A DNA stretch of 64,000 bases from Rhodococcus sp. IEGM 1381 (GCF_030056795.1 NZ_JASHKQ010000002.1:310001-374000); one strand, 5' to 3'. Positions 1 through 9,620 are shown, counted from the first letter of the stretch. The notes: a model not told the origin generated them from the sequence alone. Numbers and translations are program-made.

Positions 1-59
1 ACGAAATCGCTCACCCCATAGCCGACGGCAGCTACCAGAGCGAGCAGAACAGCGGTCAG
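1..59 (-). CDS. N-terminal fragment of a probable EamA/DMT-family transporter (cut by window edge)
   Basis: Only about 19 codons are visible; the frame is open to the window edge. They read as a hydrophobic N-terminus of Leu, Ala and Val ending in GYGVSDF, typical of the first helix of EamA/DMT drug-metabolite transporters. No ATG, GTG or TTG is available between the upstream in-frame stop and this stretch. The best start is a CTG whose last two bases overlap the smpB stop (CTGA), with a GAAGGGAA purine run before it. That would couple its translation to smpB. The family call rests on very little sequence. Confidence 0.4.
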   Translation of the reverse strand, partial: MTAVLLALVAAVGYGVSDF

Positions 60-529
60 CGCATTCCCTTCACACGACGCCCCAGCTCACGAGTGACCTC
101 GCGTTCGGCGGTGCGCTTGGCCAGCGACTGTCTCTTGTCGTAGTCCTGCTTGCCCTTGGCCAGCGCCAGTTCGACCTTGACCTTGCCGTCGGAGAAATAC
201 ATCGACAACGGCACCAGCGTCAGGTTTCCCTCTTTCACCTTGCTTGCCAGGCGGTCGATCTCGCGGCGGTGAAGGAGGAGTTTGCGGTTACGACGCGGTG
301 CATGGTTGGTCCAGCTACCGAGCGTGTATTCCGCGATGTGCAGCCCCCGCAGCCAGATTTCGCCGTCGTCGACGGTTGCGAAGGCGTCGACCAGCGAGGC
401 CTTGCCGTCACGCAGGCTCTTGACCTCGGTTCCGACGAGGGCAACTCCGGCCTCGACGACATCGAGGATGGAGTAGTTGTGCCGCGCCTTGCGATTGGTC
501 GCGATGGCCTTGCGGCCCTTCTCTCTCAC
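56..529 (-). CDS. smpB: SsrA-binding protein SmpB
   Basis: SmpB binds tmRNA and brings it to stalled ribosomes for trans-translation. The 157-residue length is normal. Visible family marks are the N-terminal [10 protein letters not shown] stretch, [14 protein letters not shown] in the OB fold, the [13 protein letters not shown] segment, [16 protein letters not shown], and the basic C-terminal tail rich in KGKQDYDKR. The start is a GTG. It lies downstream of ftsE-ftsX on the same strand, as in Mycobacterium (Rv3100c-Rv3102c). The tmRNA gene itself is not in the window. Confidence 0.97.
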   Translation of the reverse strand: MREKGRKAIATNRKARHNYSILDVVEAGVALVGTEVKSLRDGKASLVDAFATVDDGEIWLRGLHIAEYTLGSWTNHAPRRNRKLLLHRREIDRLASKVKEGNLTLVPLSMYFSDGKVKVELALAKGKQDYDKRQSLAKRTAEREVTRELGRRVKGMR

Positions 530-612
530 TGCAGGGCCCTTTCTCGAGCGTTCGCCGCGGGGATCGGTTCCACGGGCAACCGCTCCAGCATAGAACCGAA
601 CGGCAAGCGGAT

Positions 613-1518
613 TTATTCGCGCACGTACAGGCGCAGCGTGATGTACGCCGTCACTGCTGCCATGCCGACTCCCACCAGCGCGAGGAACGGCGAGACGAGG
701 AGGACGTCACTGTTCGATATCCGGGCCAGGATGTTGGCCTGATACACCTCCGAGAGAACATCGTCGATGAACATGTTCTTCGCTGTGAACAGGCCGGCAA
801 TGGCGAGCGCAGATCCGATCAGTGCCGCCACCACCGCCTCGAGCAGGAACGGCAGCTGGGTGTACCAGCGAGTGGCACCGACCAACCGCATGATGCCGAC
901 CTCGGTTCGTCTGGTGAACGCAGCAATCTGAACCATGTTGGCTATCAAGAGAATCGCGGCGATCGCCTGCACCGTGGCGATCGCGAAGGCAGCGTTCCGC
1001 ACACCGTTGAGCACGCTGAACAATCGCTCGACCAGATCGCGTTGATTGAGCACGCTCTGCACGCCCGGTCGATTCTCGAAGTTGTCGTTGATCACTCCGA
1101 ACCGCTCGGGATCACTGAGGCGAACCTTGAACGACGCGGGAAAGCTGTCGGCACTGACAAGCTCGGCCAGTTCGGGCTGATCCTTGAACACTCGCTCGGT
1201 TGCGTCCTTCACCGCATCCTCGCGGTTGAGGTATTGCACCGAGACCACCGATGGGGTGTTCTCCAGATCCGATCGCAGGGTGGCACAGGTCTCCTGTGCG
1301 CAGTCGGCATCTGTTGCCGAGATGTCATCGGTGAGAAAGATCTGCACTTCCACTCTGTCGAGGAAGATCTGCTGGGTCTTTCCCGCCATCTGCACGACGA
1401 GTAATCCCCCGCCGAACAGGCCGAGCGAAATGGCGGTCGTCAAGATCATGGCGATCGTCATGGTGATGTTGCGGCGAAGTCCGGTGAGGACCTCACTGAA
1501 GATGAAACTTGCGCGCAT
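613..1518 (-). CDS. ftsX: Cell-division ABC transporter permease FtsX
   Basis: FtsX is the membrane partner of FtsE and transmits ATP-driven signals to peptidoglycan hydrolases at the septum. The 301-residue protein starts [17 protein letters not shown], a conserved N-terminus, so this ATG is preferred to an in-frame ATG 35 codons upstream. One membrane helix follows (about residues 20-45), then an extracellular domain of roughly 110 residues, then three C-terminal helices including the [14 protein letters not shown] loop. The extracellular domain holds two close cysteines (DADCAQETC) that could form a disulfide. The gene lies 67 bases after ftsE. Confidence 0.95.
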   Translation of the reverse strand: MRASFIFSEVLTGLRRNITMTIAMILTTAISLGLFGGGLLVVQMAGKTQQIFLDRVEVQIFLTDDISATDADCAQETCATLRSDLENTPSVVSVQYLNREDAVKDATERVFKDQPELAELVSADSFPASFKVRLSDPERFGVINDNFENRPGVQSVLNQRDLVERLFSVLNGVRNAAFAIATVQAIAAILLIANMVQIAAFTRRTEVGIMRLVGATRWYTQLPFLLEAVVAALIGSALAIAGLFTAKNMFIDDVLSEVYQANILARISNSDVLLVSPFLALVGVGMAAVTAYITLRLYVRE

Positions 1519-1585
1519 CGCGGAATCCGAGCCCTTCGATTCGTTCGGTCGAGAAGTCTGAGCGGTCCTGTCCGGTAGGGCGGCG

Positions 1586-2275
1586 TCAGCGCCCGACACC
1601 GTAGACCCCGCGGGCCTCGTCACGAACGACTCGTCCGTTGTCCAGCTCGACTACGCGGCGCCGCATCGAATCGACGATGTGGTTGTCGTGGGTCGCCATC
1701 AGGACCGTGGTTCCGGTGCGGTTGATGCGCTCGAGCAGCAGCATGATGTCCTGGCTGGTGTCCGGATCGAGGTTTCCGGTCGGCTCGTCCGCGAGCAGAA
1801 CGAGCGGGCGATTCACGAAAGCCCGAGCGATGGCCACGCGCTGCTGTTCGCCACCGGACAGCTCGTTGGGCAGCCGATCGGACTTGCCGCCGAGTCCCAC
1901 CAGGTCCAGCACCTCGGGGACTGTGCGCTTGATCATCGAGCGCGGCTTGCCGATCACCTCGAGCGCGAAGGCAACGTTCTCCACCACGGTCTTCTGCTGC
2001 AGGAGACGAAAGTCCTGAAAGACGCAGCCCATGCTCTGCCGCAGTCGCGGGACGCGACGGGCCGCCAGCCGGTTCACGTGGAAGTCGGCAACGTGGATGT
2101 CACCGGAGGTGGGCGTCTCCTCCTTGAGGAGCAGCCGCATGAACGTCGACTTGCCCGACCCGGACGGGCCGATCAGGAACACGAACTCACCCTTGTCGAT
2201 GGAGACCGTCACCTTGTCCAGGGCGGGCCTGGTGGAGGTCTTGTAGGACTTGGACACATTCGAGGTGCTGATCAC
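1586..2275 (-). CDS. ftsE: Cell-division ABC transporter ATP-binding protein FtsE
   Basis: This is the cytoplasmic ATPase of the FtsEX complex. The 229-residue protein has Walker [10 protein letters not shown] near residues 36-44, the Q-loop in CVFQDFRLL, signature LSGGEQQR, Walker [10 protein letters not shown] and the switch histidine in MATHD. It is first in the ftsE-ftsX-smpB run and probably shares a transcript with them. Confidence 0.97.
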   Translation of the reverse strand: MISTSNVSKSYKTSTRPALDKVTVSIDKGEFVFLIGPSGSGKSTFMRLLLKEETPTSGDIHVADFHVNRLAARRVPRLRQSMGCVFQDFRLLQQKTVVENVAFALEVIGKPRSMIKRTVPEVLDLVGLGGKSDRLPNELSGGEQQRVAIARAFVNRPLVLLADEPTGNLDPDTSQDIMLLLERINRTGTTVLMATHDNHIVDSMRRRVVELDNGRVVRDEARGVYGVGR

Positions 2276-2361
2276 GGGTCGCCAGTGTAGTCCTTACCCG
2301 CCGGTAACAGTCGGAACCGTGCGGGTGCCGCGGCGAGTCCCGAGAGACGGTAAAGACGGAC

Positions 2362-2808
2362 TCAGCGCGCGGATGTCGGCGCAGGTTGGGTGGGTATCAG
2401 CGACTGAATCGCCGGTGGAATCGGCACGCCGAACGGCGCGGTGGTCGTCGGCGGTGCGGTCGTGGTCGACGCCTGCCCACCGGTCTCTTCGACGCTTCCC
2501 GATGGCTCCGGATCGACGGTGGCCGACGGTGTCGGCGAGACCGTGGTTGTCGTATATCGCGGCTCGGAGGTCTGAGGCTGGGTGTAGGGGGTGAGCTCGG
2601 ACGGATCGACAGCGACCGGGCCCTCGATCATTTGCTTGTCCCTTTCGGCGATATCGGCACTGACCTGGCCGTAGAACAGGCCTGTGAGCACGAAGCAGAT
2701 ACCGAACGCCACGGTGGACGTGCGGACGCGGCCGTAGATCTTGTTCGGAATGCGCCACTGCCGCCAATTTCGTTGCGAGCGTTCGGTTCCGGTGTCGGGT
2801 GTACTCAC
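2362..2808 (-). CDS. Small proline/threonine-rich single-pass membrane protein
   Basis: A 148-residue protein of unknown function. A basic N-terminus (NWRQWRIPNKIYGRVR) precedes one membrane helix at about residues 33-50. The rest is low-complexity and rich in Thr, Pro and Ser, as expected of an extracytoplasmic disordered stalk. Its start overlaps the stop of the upstream mechanosensitive channel gene by four bases (ATGA), so the two are translationally coupled. The position equals the proline-rich membrane protein Rv3103c in M. tuberculosis. No enzymatic motif is visible. Confidence 0.8.
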   Translation of the reverse strand: MSTPDTGTERSQRNWRQWRIPNKIYGRVRTSTVAFGICFVLTGLFYGQVSADIAERDKQMIEGPVAVDPSELTPYTQPQTSEPRYTTTTVSPTPSATVDPEPSGSVEETGGQASTTTAPPTTTAPFGVPIPPAIQSLIPTQPAPTSAR

Positions 2809-3704
2809 TGGTCGCCTGTCCGATCTCGCACTGACGATTCGGGTGCGACCCCGGCCGTACTGACGTCCGGGGCAACGTTGATGCCCTCGGGTTGCAGGGC
2901 AGCGGCCACTCTCACTCGAAGCTCTCGCCCCACCTGGAATTGCTTGCCCGGCAGCGTCCGCGCGACCAAGCGCACGTTGACCTGCCCCACCTCGATGCTC
3001 TCCACGCCCATCACGGTCGGTTCGTCGAGCAGGAGCGGACGCAACCGCGTGTCGGCGAATGCGTCACGGCCGACTGCACGGAGCAGCGCGTTGACCTGGG
3101 TGAGATCGGCGGTACTGGGGACAGGAACGTCGACGACGGCGCGAGCCCAATCCTTAGATAGGTTGATCGCCTTGACGATCTGCCCGTTCGGGATCGTGAT
3201 GACCTCACCGTCGACGCTCCGCACCCGGGTCACCCGTAGCGTGACGTCCTCGACGGTGCCCTCTGCGTCCTCGTTCGAGCCGTTGACCGCGATCTGCACG
3301 ACGTCACCGAAGCCGTACTGGCGCTCGGTGATGATGAAGAATCCGGCCAGTATGTCCTGCACCACGCGCTGAGCGCCGAAGCCCAGAGCCGCGCCGATGA
3401 CCGTTGCGGGGGCCACAAGACCACCGACGCCGAAACCGAAGCGGCGGAGCACCTCGATGGTGACCAGGATGTAGATGAGCGTGACCAGCACCCAGGTGAT
3501 GACCTGAGCCAGGGCGTGACGGTGTTTGGCGGCCTCGGACCGCACGAGGGCGTCGCTGTGCTGGTAGTTCTGGTCGATGCGGGCAGTGATGCGAGATCCG
3601 GTCCAGGTGACGAACCGCGCGGCCAGCATTCCGCCGAGGATGTACAGAACGATCCCGAGGGCGTTCAGCTTCAGGTCGAGCGTCGGGTTCAACCAGGCTG
3701 TCAT
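2805..3704 (-). CDS. MscS-family mechanosensitive ion channel
   Basis: A 299-residue small-conductance channel of the MscS superfamily, expected to release solutes under osmotic downshock. There are N-terminal membrane helices (about residues 15-35 and 65-85). The pore-helix region ATVIGAALGFGAQRVVQDILAG is Gly/Ala-rich and carries the classic QxxVxDxxAG segment. It is followed by the beta domain (YGFGDVVQI, EGTVEDVTLRVTRVRSVDGE, IPNG) and a C-terminal alpha/beta domain. Upstream coding is prfB and downstream coding overlaps by four bases. The position matches Rv3104c. Confidence 0.92.
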   Translation of the reverse strand: MTAWLNPTLDLKLNALGIVLYILGGMLAARFVTWTGSRITARIDQNYQHSDALVRSEAAKHRHALAQVITWVLVTLIYILVTIEVLRRFGFGVGGLVAPATVIGAALGFGAQRVVQDILAGFFIITERQYGFGDVVQIAVNGSNEDAEGTVEDVTLRVTRVRSVDGEVITIPNGQIVKAINLSKDWARAVVDVPVPSTADLTQVNALLRAVGRDAFADTRLRPLLLDEPTVMGVESIEVGQVNVRLVARTLPGKQFQVGRELRVRVAAALQPEGINVAPDVSTAGVAPESSVRDRTGDQ

Positions 3705-3742
3705 CGGATCGACGGAGTGGAGCCTGCGGAATGACCGGTCAT

Positions 3743-4855
3743 CTACTGCTCCCCTCGCATGCGCCAGCGGATTCCCGACTCCAGAAATCCGTCGATGTCC
3801 CCGTCGAGAACAGTAGACGGGTTGTTCACCTCGTACTCGGTACGCAAATCTTTGACCATCTGATACGGGTGCAGCACGTACGAGCGCATCTGGTTACCCC
3901 ACGAGCTACCGCCATCGCCCTTGAGGGCGTCCATCTCGGCGCGCTCTTCCTTGCGCTTGACCTCGAGGAGCTTGGCCTGCAGCACTCGCATGGCGGATAC
4001 CTTGTTCTGCAGCTGCGACTTCTCGTTCTGACAGGTCACCACGATGCCGGTTGGAATGTGCGTCAATCGTACGGCGGAGTCGGTGGTGTTGACCGACTGT
4101 CCGCCCGGTCCGGACGAGCGGTAGACGTCCACCCGAATGTCGTTCTCGGGGATCTCGATGTGGTCGGTGGTCTCGACGACCGGGAGTACTTCGACCTCCG
4201 CGAAGGAGGTCTGGCGTCGACCCTGGTTGTCGAACGGGCTGATCCGGACGAGCCGGTGCGTGCCCTGCTCGACCGACAGCGTGCCGTAAGTGTAAGGAGC
4301 CTTGACGGCGAACGTCGCACTCTTGATTCCGGCCTCTTCGGCGTAGGACGTGTCGTAGACCTCGACCCCGTAGCCATGCTTCTCGGCCCAGCGGATGTAC
4401 ATGCGCATGAGCATCTCCGCCCAGTCGGCGGCATCGATTCCGCCGGCACCGGAACGGATGTTGACCAGCGCGTCGCGGGCGTCGTACTCCCCGGACAGCA
4501 GGGTCCGCACTTCCATGGCGGCGATGTCCTCGCGCAGTGATGCGCGCTCGGCGTCGGCATCGGCGGTGGCAGACGCGGCTGCCTCACCTTCTTCACCCTC
4601 GGCGAGCTCGTACAGAACAGGCATGTCCTCGAGACGCTGCCGAAGCTCCTCCACGCGGCGCAGTTCGGCCTGGGCATGGGAGAGCTGACTGGTCACCTGC
4701 TGCGCGTGCTCCTGGTCGTTCCACAGATCAGGCGAGGCTGCCTGGTGTTCCAGCTCGTCGATGCGTCGCCGCAGTTCCTCGACGTCGAGAACCGACTCGA
4801 CAGTGGACAGAGTGGTGTCGAGCTCGGCCAGGTCTGCAGAAACGTCGGGATGCAC
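3743..4855 (-). CDS. prfB: Peptide chain release factor 2 (RF2)
   Basis: RF2 ends translation at UGA and UAA. The 370-residue product has the SPF tripeptide ([12 protein letters not shown]) that reads the stop codon and the GGQ motif ([17 protein letters not shown]) that triggers hydrolysis. The chosen GTG gives [16 protein letters not shown], the conserved N-terminus and normal length. An in-frame ATG at 4915 adds 20 arginine-rich residues that do not look conserved. A TAACCT box eight bases before the GTG suggests a leaderless mRNA. The gene is one uninterrupted frame, without the programmed +1 frameshift known from many other phyla. Confidence 0.96.
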   Translation of the reverse strand: MHPDVSADLAELDTTLSTVESVLDVEELRRRIDELEHQAASPDLWNDQEHAQQVTSQLSHAQAELRRVEELRQRLEDMPVLYELAEGEEGEAAASATADADAERASLREDIAAMEVRTLLSGEYDARDALVNIRSGAGGIDAADWAEMLMRMYIRWAEKHGYGVEVYDTSYAEEAGIKSATFAVKAPYTYGTLSVEQGTHRLVRISPFDNQGRRQTSFAEVEVLPVVETTDHIEIPENDIRVDVYRSSGPGGQSVNTTDSAVRLTHIPTGIVVTCQNEKSQLQNKVSAMRVLQAKLLEVKRKEERAEMDALKGDGGSSWGNQMRSYVLHPYQMVKDLRTEYEVNNPSTVLDGDIDGFLESGIRWRMRGEQ

Positions 4856-4863
4856 GAGAGTCA

Positions 4864-4869
4864 AGGTTA
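4864..4869 (-). promoter_or_regulatory. Probable -10 box for leaderless prfB mRNA
   Basis: TAACCT (TANNNT form) lies eight bases upstream of the GTG at 4855, and no Shine-Dalgarno sequence is seen between them. The spacing fits transcription starting at or next to the start codon. Confidence 0.45.
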
Positions 4870-5019
4870 CCGGCACGCGAACCCTCGCCCGACCGCCCCC
4901 GAGCCCCGACGGCACCGCCCGAGACGAATGGGCACCGTGGTCGAGGGTTCGAACCGTGCTGATTTCAACTCTCGTCAGGCCACCCGGAGACTGTTAGTTT
5001 TCGGCTCATCGACATATTC

Positions 5020-5033
5020 GCATGTCGACATGC
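5020..5033. promoter_or_regulatory. Perfect 14-bp palindrome upstream of carbonic anhydrase
   Basis: GCATGTCGACATGC reads identically on both strands. It sits about 50 bases before the carbonic anhydrase ATG, where an operator would be expected. No regulator is assigned. Confidence 0.4.
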
Positions 5034-5081
5034 CTGTCACCGCCCGGTGTCGGCCACACCTGCAGTACACAGGAGCGACTT

Positions 5082-5573
5082 ATGACCGTCACCGATCAGT
5101 ACCTCGAAAACAACAAGGCGTACGCCGCCCAGTTCGACGGTCCCCTGCCTCTGCCGCCGTCGAAGCACGTAGCGGTGGTGGCGTGCATGGACGCTCGACT
5201 GGACGTGTATCGAATCCTCGGCTTGGCCGACGGCGAAGCCCACGTCATCCGTAATGCGGGCGGTGTGATCACCGACGACGAGATCAGGTCGCTGGCGATC
5301 AGCCAGCGTCTGCTCGGCACCAGGGAGATCATCCTGATCCATCACACCGATTGCGGCATGCTCACGTTCACCGACGACGAGTTCAAGAACGATCTTCAGG
5401 ACGAGACCGGAATCAAGCCGAACTGGGCAGCAGAAGCATTCCCCGACCTGGACCGCGATGTTCGCCAATCGCTGGCACGCATCGAGCAGAGCCCGTTCGT
5501 CACGAAGCACGAATCAATACGAGGCTTCGTCTTCGATGTTGCAACCGGAAAGCTGAACGAAGTCACCGGATAG
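5082..5573 (+). CDS. Beta-class carbonic anhydrase
   Basis: Interconverts carbon dioxide and bicarbonate in the cytoplasm. The 163-residue product has the beta-class zinc ligands Cys35, His88 and Cys91 in CMDARLD and HHTDCG, with the Asp37-Arg39 dyad. The short length and the order of motifs match the small mycobacterial type. The ATG at 5082 follows an AGGAGCG ribosome-binding site; an in-frame ATG 20 codons upstream would run through the promoter palindrome. It is divergent from prfB, with about 225 bases between the starts. Confidence 0.94.
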   Translation: MTVTDQYLENNKAYAAQFDGPLPLPPSKHVAVVACMDARLDVYRILGLADGEAHVIRNAGGVITDDEIRSLAISQRLLGTREIILIHHTDCGMLTFTDDEFKNDLQDETGIKPNWAAEAFPDLDRDVRQSLARIEQSPFVTKHESIRGFVFDVATGKLNEVTG

Positions 5574-5620
5574 GGCCAGCCCGACATATCGCCGCGTACG
5601 AGCAGGCCCGTTCGCGGCGA

Positions 5621-5626
5621 TAGTCT
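5621..5626 (+). promoter_or_regulatory. -10 box for leaderless hisN mRNA
   Basis: TAGTCT lies six bases before the GTG start at 5633 with no ribosome-binding site between, the usual layout of actinobacterial leaderless transcripts. Confidence 0.5.
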
Positions 5627-5632
5627 TCTCCG

Positions 5633-6424
5633 GTGACCGACTACTCCGCCGATCTTGCCCTTGCTCTCAGGCTCGCCGACGAGGCCGACGCCATCACCCG
5701 TCGACGATTTCTGGCCTTGGATCTCTCGGTGGACTCCAAGCCGGATCTCACCCCGGTGAGTGACGCCGATCTGGCCGTGGAGACGATGATTCGCACCGAG
5801 CTCGGCTCACAGCGTCCGAATGATGCGTTGCTGGGTGAGGAGTTCGGCGGCACCGCGACCTTCAGCGGCCGGCAATGGGTAGTGGATCCCATCGACGGCA
5901 CGAAGAACTTCGTGCGCGGCGTGCCCGTGTGGGCCACGTTGATCGCTCTGCTGGACGACGGCGTACCGCGAGTCGGAGTCGTCAGCGCCCCGGCATTGAA
6001 CCGGCGGTGGTGGGCCGCACACGATCAGGGAGCCTGGACGGCCTCGGACAGGGGTACTCCGCGCAGGATCACGGTCTCGAAGGTCGATTCGTTGGCGTCG
6101 GCGAGTCTGAGCTTCTCCAGCCTCTCCGGCTGGTCCGATCTCGGTATCAGAGACAAATTCCTCGATCTCACCGATGCCGTGTGGCGGGTGCGGGCATATG
6201 GCGACTTCTTCTCCTACTGCCTGGTTGCCGAAGGGGCTGTCGATATCGCCGTCGAACCCGAGGTATCACTGTGGGACCTGGCGGCACTCGACATTCTCGT
6301 TCGCGAGGCCGGCGGCAACTTCAGCGCACTCGACGGCACCGCTGGGCCACACGGAGGCAGCGCACTGGCCAGCAACGGCCTGGTCCAACGAGAGGTACTC
6401 ACGCGCCTGTCTCCCGACGCGTGA
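5633..6424 (+). CDS. hisN: Histidinol-phosphatase / inositol-monophosphatase-family enzyme HisN
   Basis: A 263-residue Mg-dependent phosphatase. The metal-binding motifs are [17 protein letters not shown] and the C-terminal [16 protein letters not shown]. The DGTKNFVRG form and overall sequence resemble the actinobacterial HisN group, which removes phosphate from histidinol phosphate; inositol monophosphatase activity is the alternative. It starts at a GTG. Its equivalent in M. tuberculosis (Rv3137) also sits just upstream of the fadE24-fadE23 pair. It converges with the DUF1304 gene, with seven bases between the stops. Confidence 0.88.
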   Translation: MTDYSADLALALRLADEADAITRRRFLALDLSVDSKPDLTPVSDADLAVETMIRTELGSQRPNDALLGEEFGGTATFSGRQWVVDPIDGTKNFVRGVPVWATLIALLDDGVPRVGVVSAPALNRRWWAAHDQGAWTASDRGTPRRITVSKVDSLASASLSFSSLSGWSDLGIRDKFLDLTDAVWRVRAYGDFFSYCLVAEGAVDIAVEPEVSLWDLAALDILVREAGGNFSALDGTAGPHGGSALASNGLVQREVLTRLSPDA

Positions 6425-6431
6425 ACGTCGA

Positions 6432-6800
6432 CTAGAGAACTGCGGCGAGAACCAACGCAATCAGCGGCGTGACGCCCTGGACGAATGCGGCCCGGAAGTA
6501 CTTGGCACCGCCGGTGGCCAGCACCAGCGCCGCTCCGACGATGCTCGCGCACGCGAAGTAGACGATCGCGTCACCCGCGGATCCACCTACGACGAGTCCG
6601 ACCACGATTCCGACGGCGAGAAACAGGTTGTAGAAGCCCTGATTGAAGGCCATCGGCTTCACGACGTCGGCGTCGTGCTGGCTCGCGACTCCGAAGCGCG
6701 ACCACACTGCGGGCTTGCTCCACACCACACTCTCCATGACGAAGATGACGACGTGAAGGGCCGCGGCAAGGGCGGCGAAGATCTGAGCTGTCGGATGCAC
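6432..6800 (-). CDS. DUF1304-family small membrane protein
   Basis: A 122-residue protein with four predicted membrane helices. It has the DUF1304 hallmarks HVVIFVMESVVW near the N-terminus and FNQGFYNLFLAVG in the second helix. The function of the family is unknown. The GTG start gives MHPTAQIFAALAAALH. It is a single gene on the minus strand, convergent with hisN. Confidence 0.88.
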   Translation of the reverse strand: MHPTAQIFAALAAALHVVIFVMESVVWSKPAVWSRFGVASQHDADVVKPMAFNQGFYNLFLAVGIVVGLVVGGSAGDAIVYFACASIVGAALVLATGGAKYFRAAFVQGVTPLIALVLAAVL

Positions 6801-6892
6801 GGAAACAGCCTGTCACACCGATACGACGCAGGATACGAACTGCCGCTGGGGTGTCGTGCGCCACCGGTCCTTACTCGACAGTAGACAGCTAA

Positions 6893-6908
6893 CTTACTCG
6901 GGAGTAAG
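6893..6908. promoter_or_regulatory. Operator-like palindrome before fadE24
   Basis: CTTACTC-GG-GAGTAAG is a perfect 7-bp inverted repeat with a 2-bp centre, a size typical of TetR-family operators. A degraded copy, TTACTCGACAGTAG, lies about 23 bases upstream at 6871-6884. The perfect copy is centred about 48 bases before the fadE24 ATG. Confidence 0.6.
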
Positions 6909-6948
6909 ATCTGTGAAGTCCGTGACCGACGCCGAGGAACTGGTGATC

Positions 6949-8352
6949 ATGAGCAAGCAAGACAGTGTGGTCGACGCGAAGCGCCCGAAGGTGCCCCGCG
7001 ATACTTCTGCGGTTGGCCTCAACCCGTTCAAGAGAGATGCGATCGGAACCGCCATGCGCGTTCTGACTGCCATCACCGGATCGGAACTGGCGGAGAAGTA
7101 CAACCTCCGACAGACCATCGACCGGGTGACGTACGAGAGCACCAAGACCGGGTTCAAGACACTCGGCGCGGCCAATCGCACATTCGCCAAGGTCACCGGA
7201 GGCGGCAAGCCGAAACGCCTCGACGACGGTGCCACCAAGAACCTGAGCTACTTCGACCTGACGCCCGACGACGAACAGCGCATGATCGTCGAGACGGTCA
7301 AGGAGTTCGCCGAGGAAATCCTCCGGCCGGCCGCCTTCGACGCAGATCACAACGCCTCCTCCCCGGAGGACCTGGTTCGTCGATCCGCCGAGCTCGGCAT
7401 CACGCTGATCAACGTCCCCGAGGAACTCGACGGTGCCGCCACCGAGCGCGGAGCCGTCACCAACTCGCTCGTCGCCGAAGCTCTTGCACACGGCGACATG
7501 GGCCTGGCTCTGCCGATCCTCGCCCCCAGCGGTGTAGCCGTGGCCCTCACCCAGTGGGGTACGGACGCCCAGCAGAAGACCTACCTCCCGGCATTCGTCG
7601 GCGAGAAGGTGCCGAACGCCGCAGTGGTCGTCAACGAGCCACGCGCATTGTTCGACCCGTACGCACTGCAGACCAAGGCCGTCCGGTCCCCCAGCGGCTA
7701 CAAGCTCAACGGCGTCAAGAGTCTTGTGCCCGCTGCCGGAAGCTCCGAGCTGTTCGTCATCGCAGCGGAACTCGAGGGCCGCCCGACATTCTTCATCGTC
7801 GAGTCCGACTCCAAGGGCTTGGTCGTCGAAGCCGACCCGAGCATGGGCCTGCGCGCAGCGGGCCTGGGCCGCCTGATCCTGACCGACGTCGCAGTTCCCG
7901 AATCGGCTCTTCTCGGCGACGGTGACGCAGATCAGCGGGCCGCCGAGTACAGCGCTGCCATCGGCCTCGCGCGACTGGGCTGGGCATCACTTGCCGTCGG
8001 TACCAGCCAGGCCGTACTCGACTACGTCGTTCCGTACGTCAACGACCGTGTCGCCTTCGGTGAGCCGATCAGCAACCGTCAGGCCGTGGCCTTCATGGTC
8101 GCCAACATCGCCATCGAGCTCGACGGCATGCGGTTGGTCACGCTGCGTGGTGCGTCTCGCGCCGAGCAGGGACTGTCGTTCACTCGCGAGTCTGCGCTGG
8201 CTCGTCGACTCGCCTCCGAGAAGGGCATGCAGATCGGTTCCGACGGCGTGCAGCTGCTCGGCGGTCACGGCTTCACCAAGGAGCACCCGGTGGAGCGCTG
8301 GTACCGCGATCTGCGGTCCGTCGGCGTCGCCGAGGGCATCGTTCTCATCTAG
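6949..8352 (+). CDS. fadE24: Acyl-CoA dehydrogenase, FadE24-like
   Basis: A 467-residue flavoprotein of the acyl-CoA dehydrogenase family, which introduces the alpha-beta double bond in beta-oxidation-type pathways. The N-terminal helical part includes DDEQRMIVETVKEFAEEIL, then the middle beta domain, then the C-terminal helical domain with QLLGGHGFTKEHPVERWYRD. About 70 N-terminal residues precede the family domain, as in mycobacterial FadE24. The start MSKQDSVVD has a GAGGA about ten bases upstream; a GTG at 6913 is a less likely alternative. It is followed 44 bases later by a second acyl-CoA dehydrogenase, and the two may form a heteromeric enzyme, as many actinobacterial FadE pairs do. 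Confidence 0.9.
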   Translation: MSKQDSVVDAKRPKVPRDTSAVGLNPFKRDAIGTAMRVLTAITGSELAEKYNLRQTIDRVTYESTKTGFKTLGAANRTFAKVTGGGKPKRLDDGATKNLSYFDLTPDDEQRMIVETVKEFAEEILRPAAFDADHNASSPEDLVRRSAELGITLINVPEELDGAATERGAVTNSLVAEALAHGDMGLALPILAPSGVAVALTQWGTDAQQKTYLPAFVGEKVPNAAVVVNEPRALFDPYALQTKAVRSPSGYKLNGVKSLVPAAGSSELFVIAAELEGRPTFFIVESDSKGLVVEADPSMGLRAAGLGRLILTDVAVPESALLGDGDADQRAAEYSAAIGLARLGWASLAVGTSQAVLDYVVPYVNDRVAFGEPISNRQAVAFMVANIAIELDGMRLVTLRGASRAEQGLSFTRESALARRLASEKGMQIGSDGVQLLGGHGFTKEHPVERWYRDLRSVGVAEGIVLI

Positions 8353-8396
8353 CTCGCCGCCCCGAATTCCATGGCACTCACCCAAGGACATACACG

Positions 8397-9620
8397 ATGA
8401 TCAATCTTGAACTTCCCAAGAAGCTTCGGGCGCAGGCGAATCAGGCTCACCAGGTCGCTGCCGAGATCTTCCGCCCCATTTCCCGCAAATACGACCTCGC
8501 CGAGCACGAGTACCCGGTGGAACTCGACACGATGGCGTCGATGGTCGAAGGCATGTCCGACGCCGGTGGCGAAATCGGCGGCGCTGCCGGTGGCCGCGAA
8601 AAGGACAGCGAGTCCGCTCCCAAGCCCAGCAAGACCGCGAATTCCAACGGCGGCAACATGTCCGCTCTGGTGAACGTGATCGAGACGTGCTGGGGCGACG
8701 TCGGCCTCACCCTGTCGATCCCCTACCAGGGACTCGGCAACTCGGCGATCGCTGCGGTGTCCACCGACGAGCAGCTAGAGCGCTTCGGCAAGGTGTGGGC
8801 TTCGATGGCCATCACCGAGCCCGGCTTCGGCTCGGACTCCGCAGCCGTCACCACCACCGCCGTGCTCGACGGAGACGAGTGGGTGCTCAACGGCGAGAAG
8901 ATCTACGTGACCGCCGGCGAACGTTCCTCACACATCGTCGTCTGGGCAACGGTCGACAAGTCCCTCGGCCGTGCGGCCATCAAGTCGTTCGTCGTCCCGC
9001 GTGACGCTCCGGGCCTGTCGGTCGCACGCCTCGAGCACAAGCTGGGAATCAAGGCGTCCGACACCGCAGCACTGCTGCTCGAAGACTGCCGCATTCCGAA
9101 GGACAACCTCCTCGGTACGGCCGAGGTGAACGTCGAAAAGGGTTTTGCCGGCGTCATGCAGACGTTCGACAACACCCGTCCTCTGGTCGCAGGTATGGCA
9201 ATCGGCGTCGCGCGCGCGGCACTCGAGGAGTTGCGGTCCATCCTGGTCGACGCCGGAGTCGAGATTTCCTACGAGACCCCCGCCTACAACCAGCACGCGG
9301 CCGCTGCAGAATTCCTACGCCTGGAAGCGGATTGGGAAGCTGCACACCTGCTCGCACTGCGCGCAGCGTGGATGGCCGACAACAAGGAGCCCAACTCCCT
9401 GCAGGCCTCGATGTCCAAGGCGAAGGCCGGTCGCTCGGCCGTCGACATCACGCTCAAGGCAGTGGAGCTTGCAGGCACGTACGGCTACTCCGAGCGTCCG
9501 CTGCTCGAGAAGTGGAGCCGCGACTCCAAGATTCTCGACATCTTCGAAGGCACCCAGCAGATTCAGCAGCTGATCGTTGCCCGTCGCGTACTCGGGAAGT
9601 CGTCGGCAGAACTGAAGTGA
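8397..9620 (+). CDS. fadE23: Acyl-CoA dehydrogenase, FadE23-like
   Basis: A 407-residue acyl-CoA dehydrogenase. The middle domain carries MAITEPGFGSDSAAVTTTA (the flavin/substrate signature) and WVLNGEKIYVTAGE; the C-terminus has YGYSERPLLEKWSRDSKILDIFEGTQQIQ, the usual family ending. A low-complexity Gly/Ser/Lys stretch at about residues 58-80 interrupts the N-terminal domain. Together with the preceding gene it repeats the order Rv3139-Rv3140. A strong terminator follows, so the operon ends here. Confidence 0.9.
   Translation: MINLELPKKLRAQANQAHQVAAEIFRPISRKYDLAEHEYPVELDTMASMVEGMSDAGGEIGGAAGGREKDSESAPKPSKTANSNGGNMSALVNVIETCWGDVGLTLSIPYQGLGNSAIAAVSTDEQLERFGKVWASMAITEPGFGSDSAAVTTTAVLDGDEWVLNGEKIYVTAGERSSHIVVWATVDKSLGRAAIKSFVVPRDAPGLSVARLEHKLGIKASDTAALLLEDCRIPKDNLLGTAEVNVEKGFAGVMQTFDNTRPLVAGMAIGVARAALEELRSILVDAGVEISYETPAYNQHAAAAEFLRLEADWEAAHLLALRAAWMADNKEPNSLQASMSKAKAGRSAVDITLKAVELAGTYGYSERPLLEKWSRDSKILDIFEGTQQIQQLIVARRVLGKSSAELK

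Noticed and set aside
3743..4915. Programmed frameshift in prfB
   Set aside because: The gene is one open frame; no in-frame UGA with CUUU-type slip site is present near codon 25.
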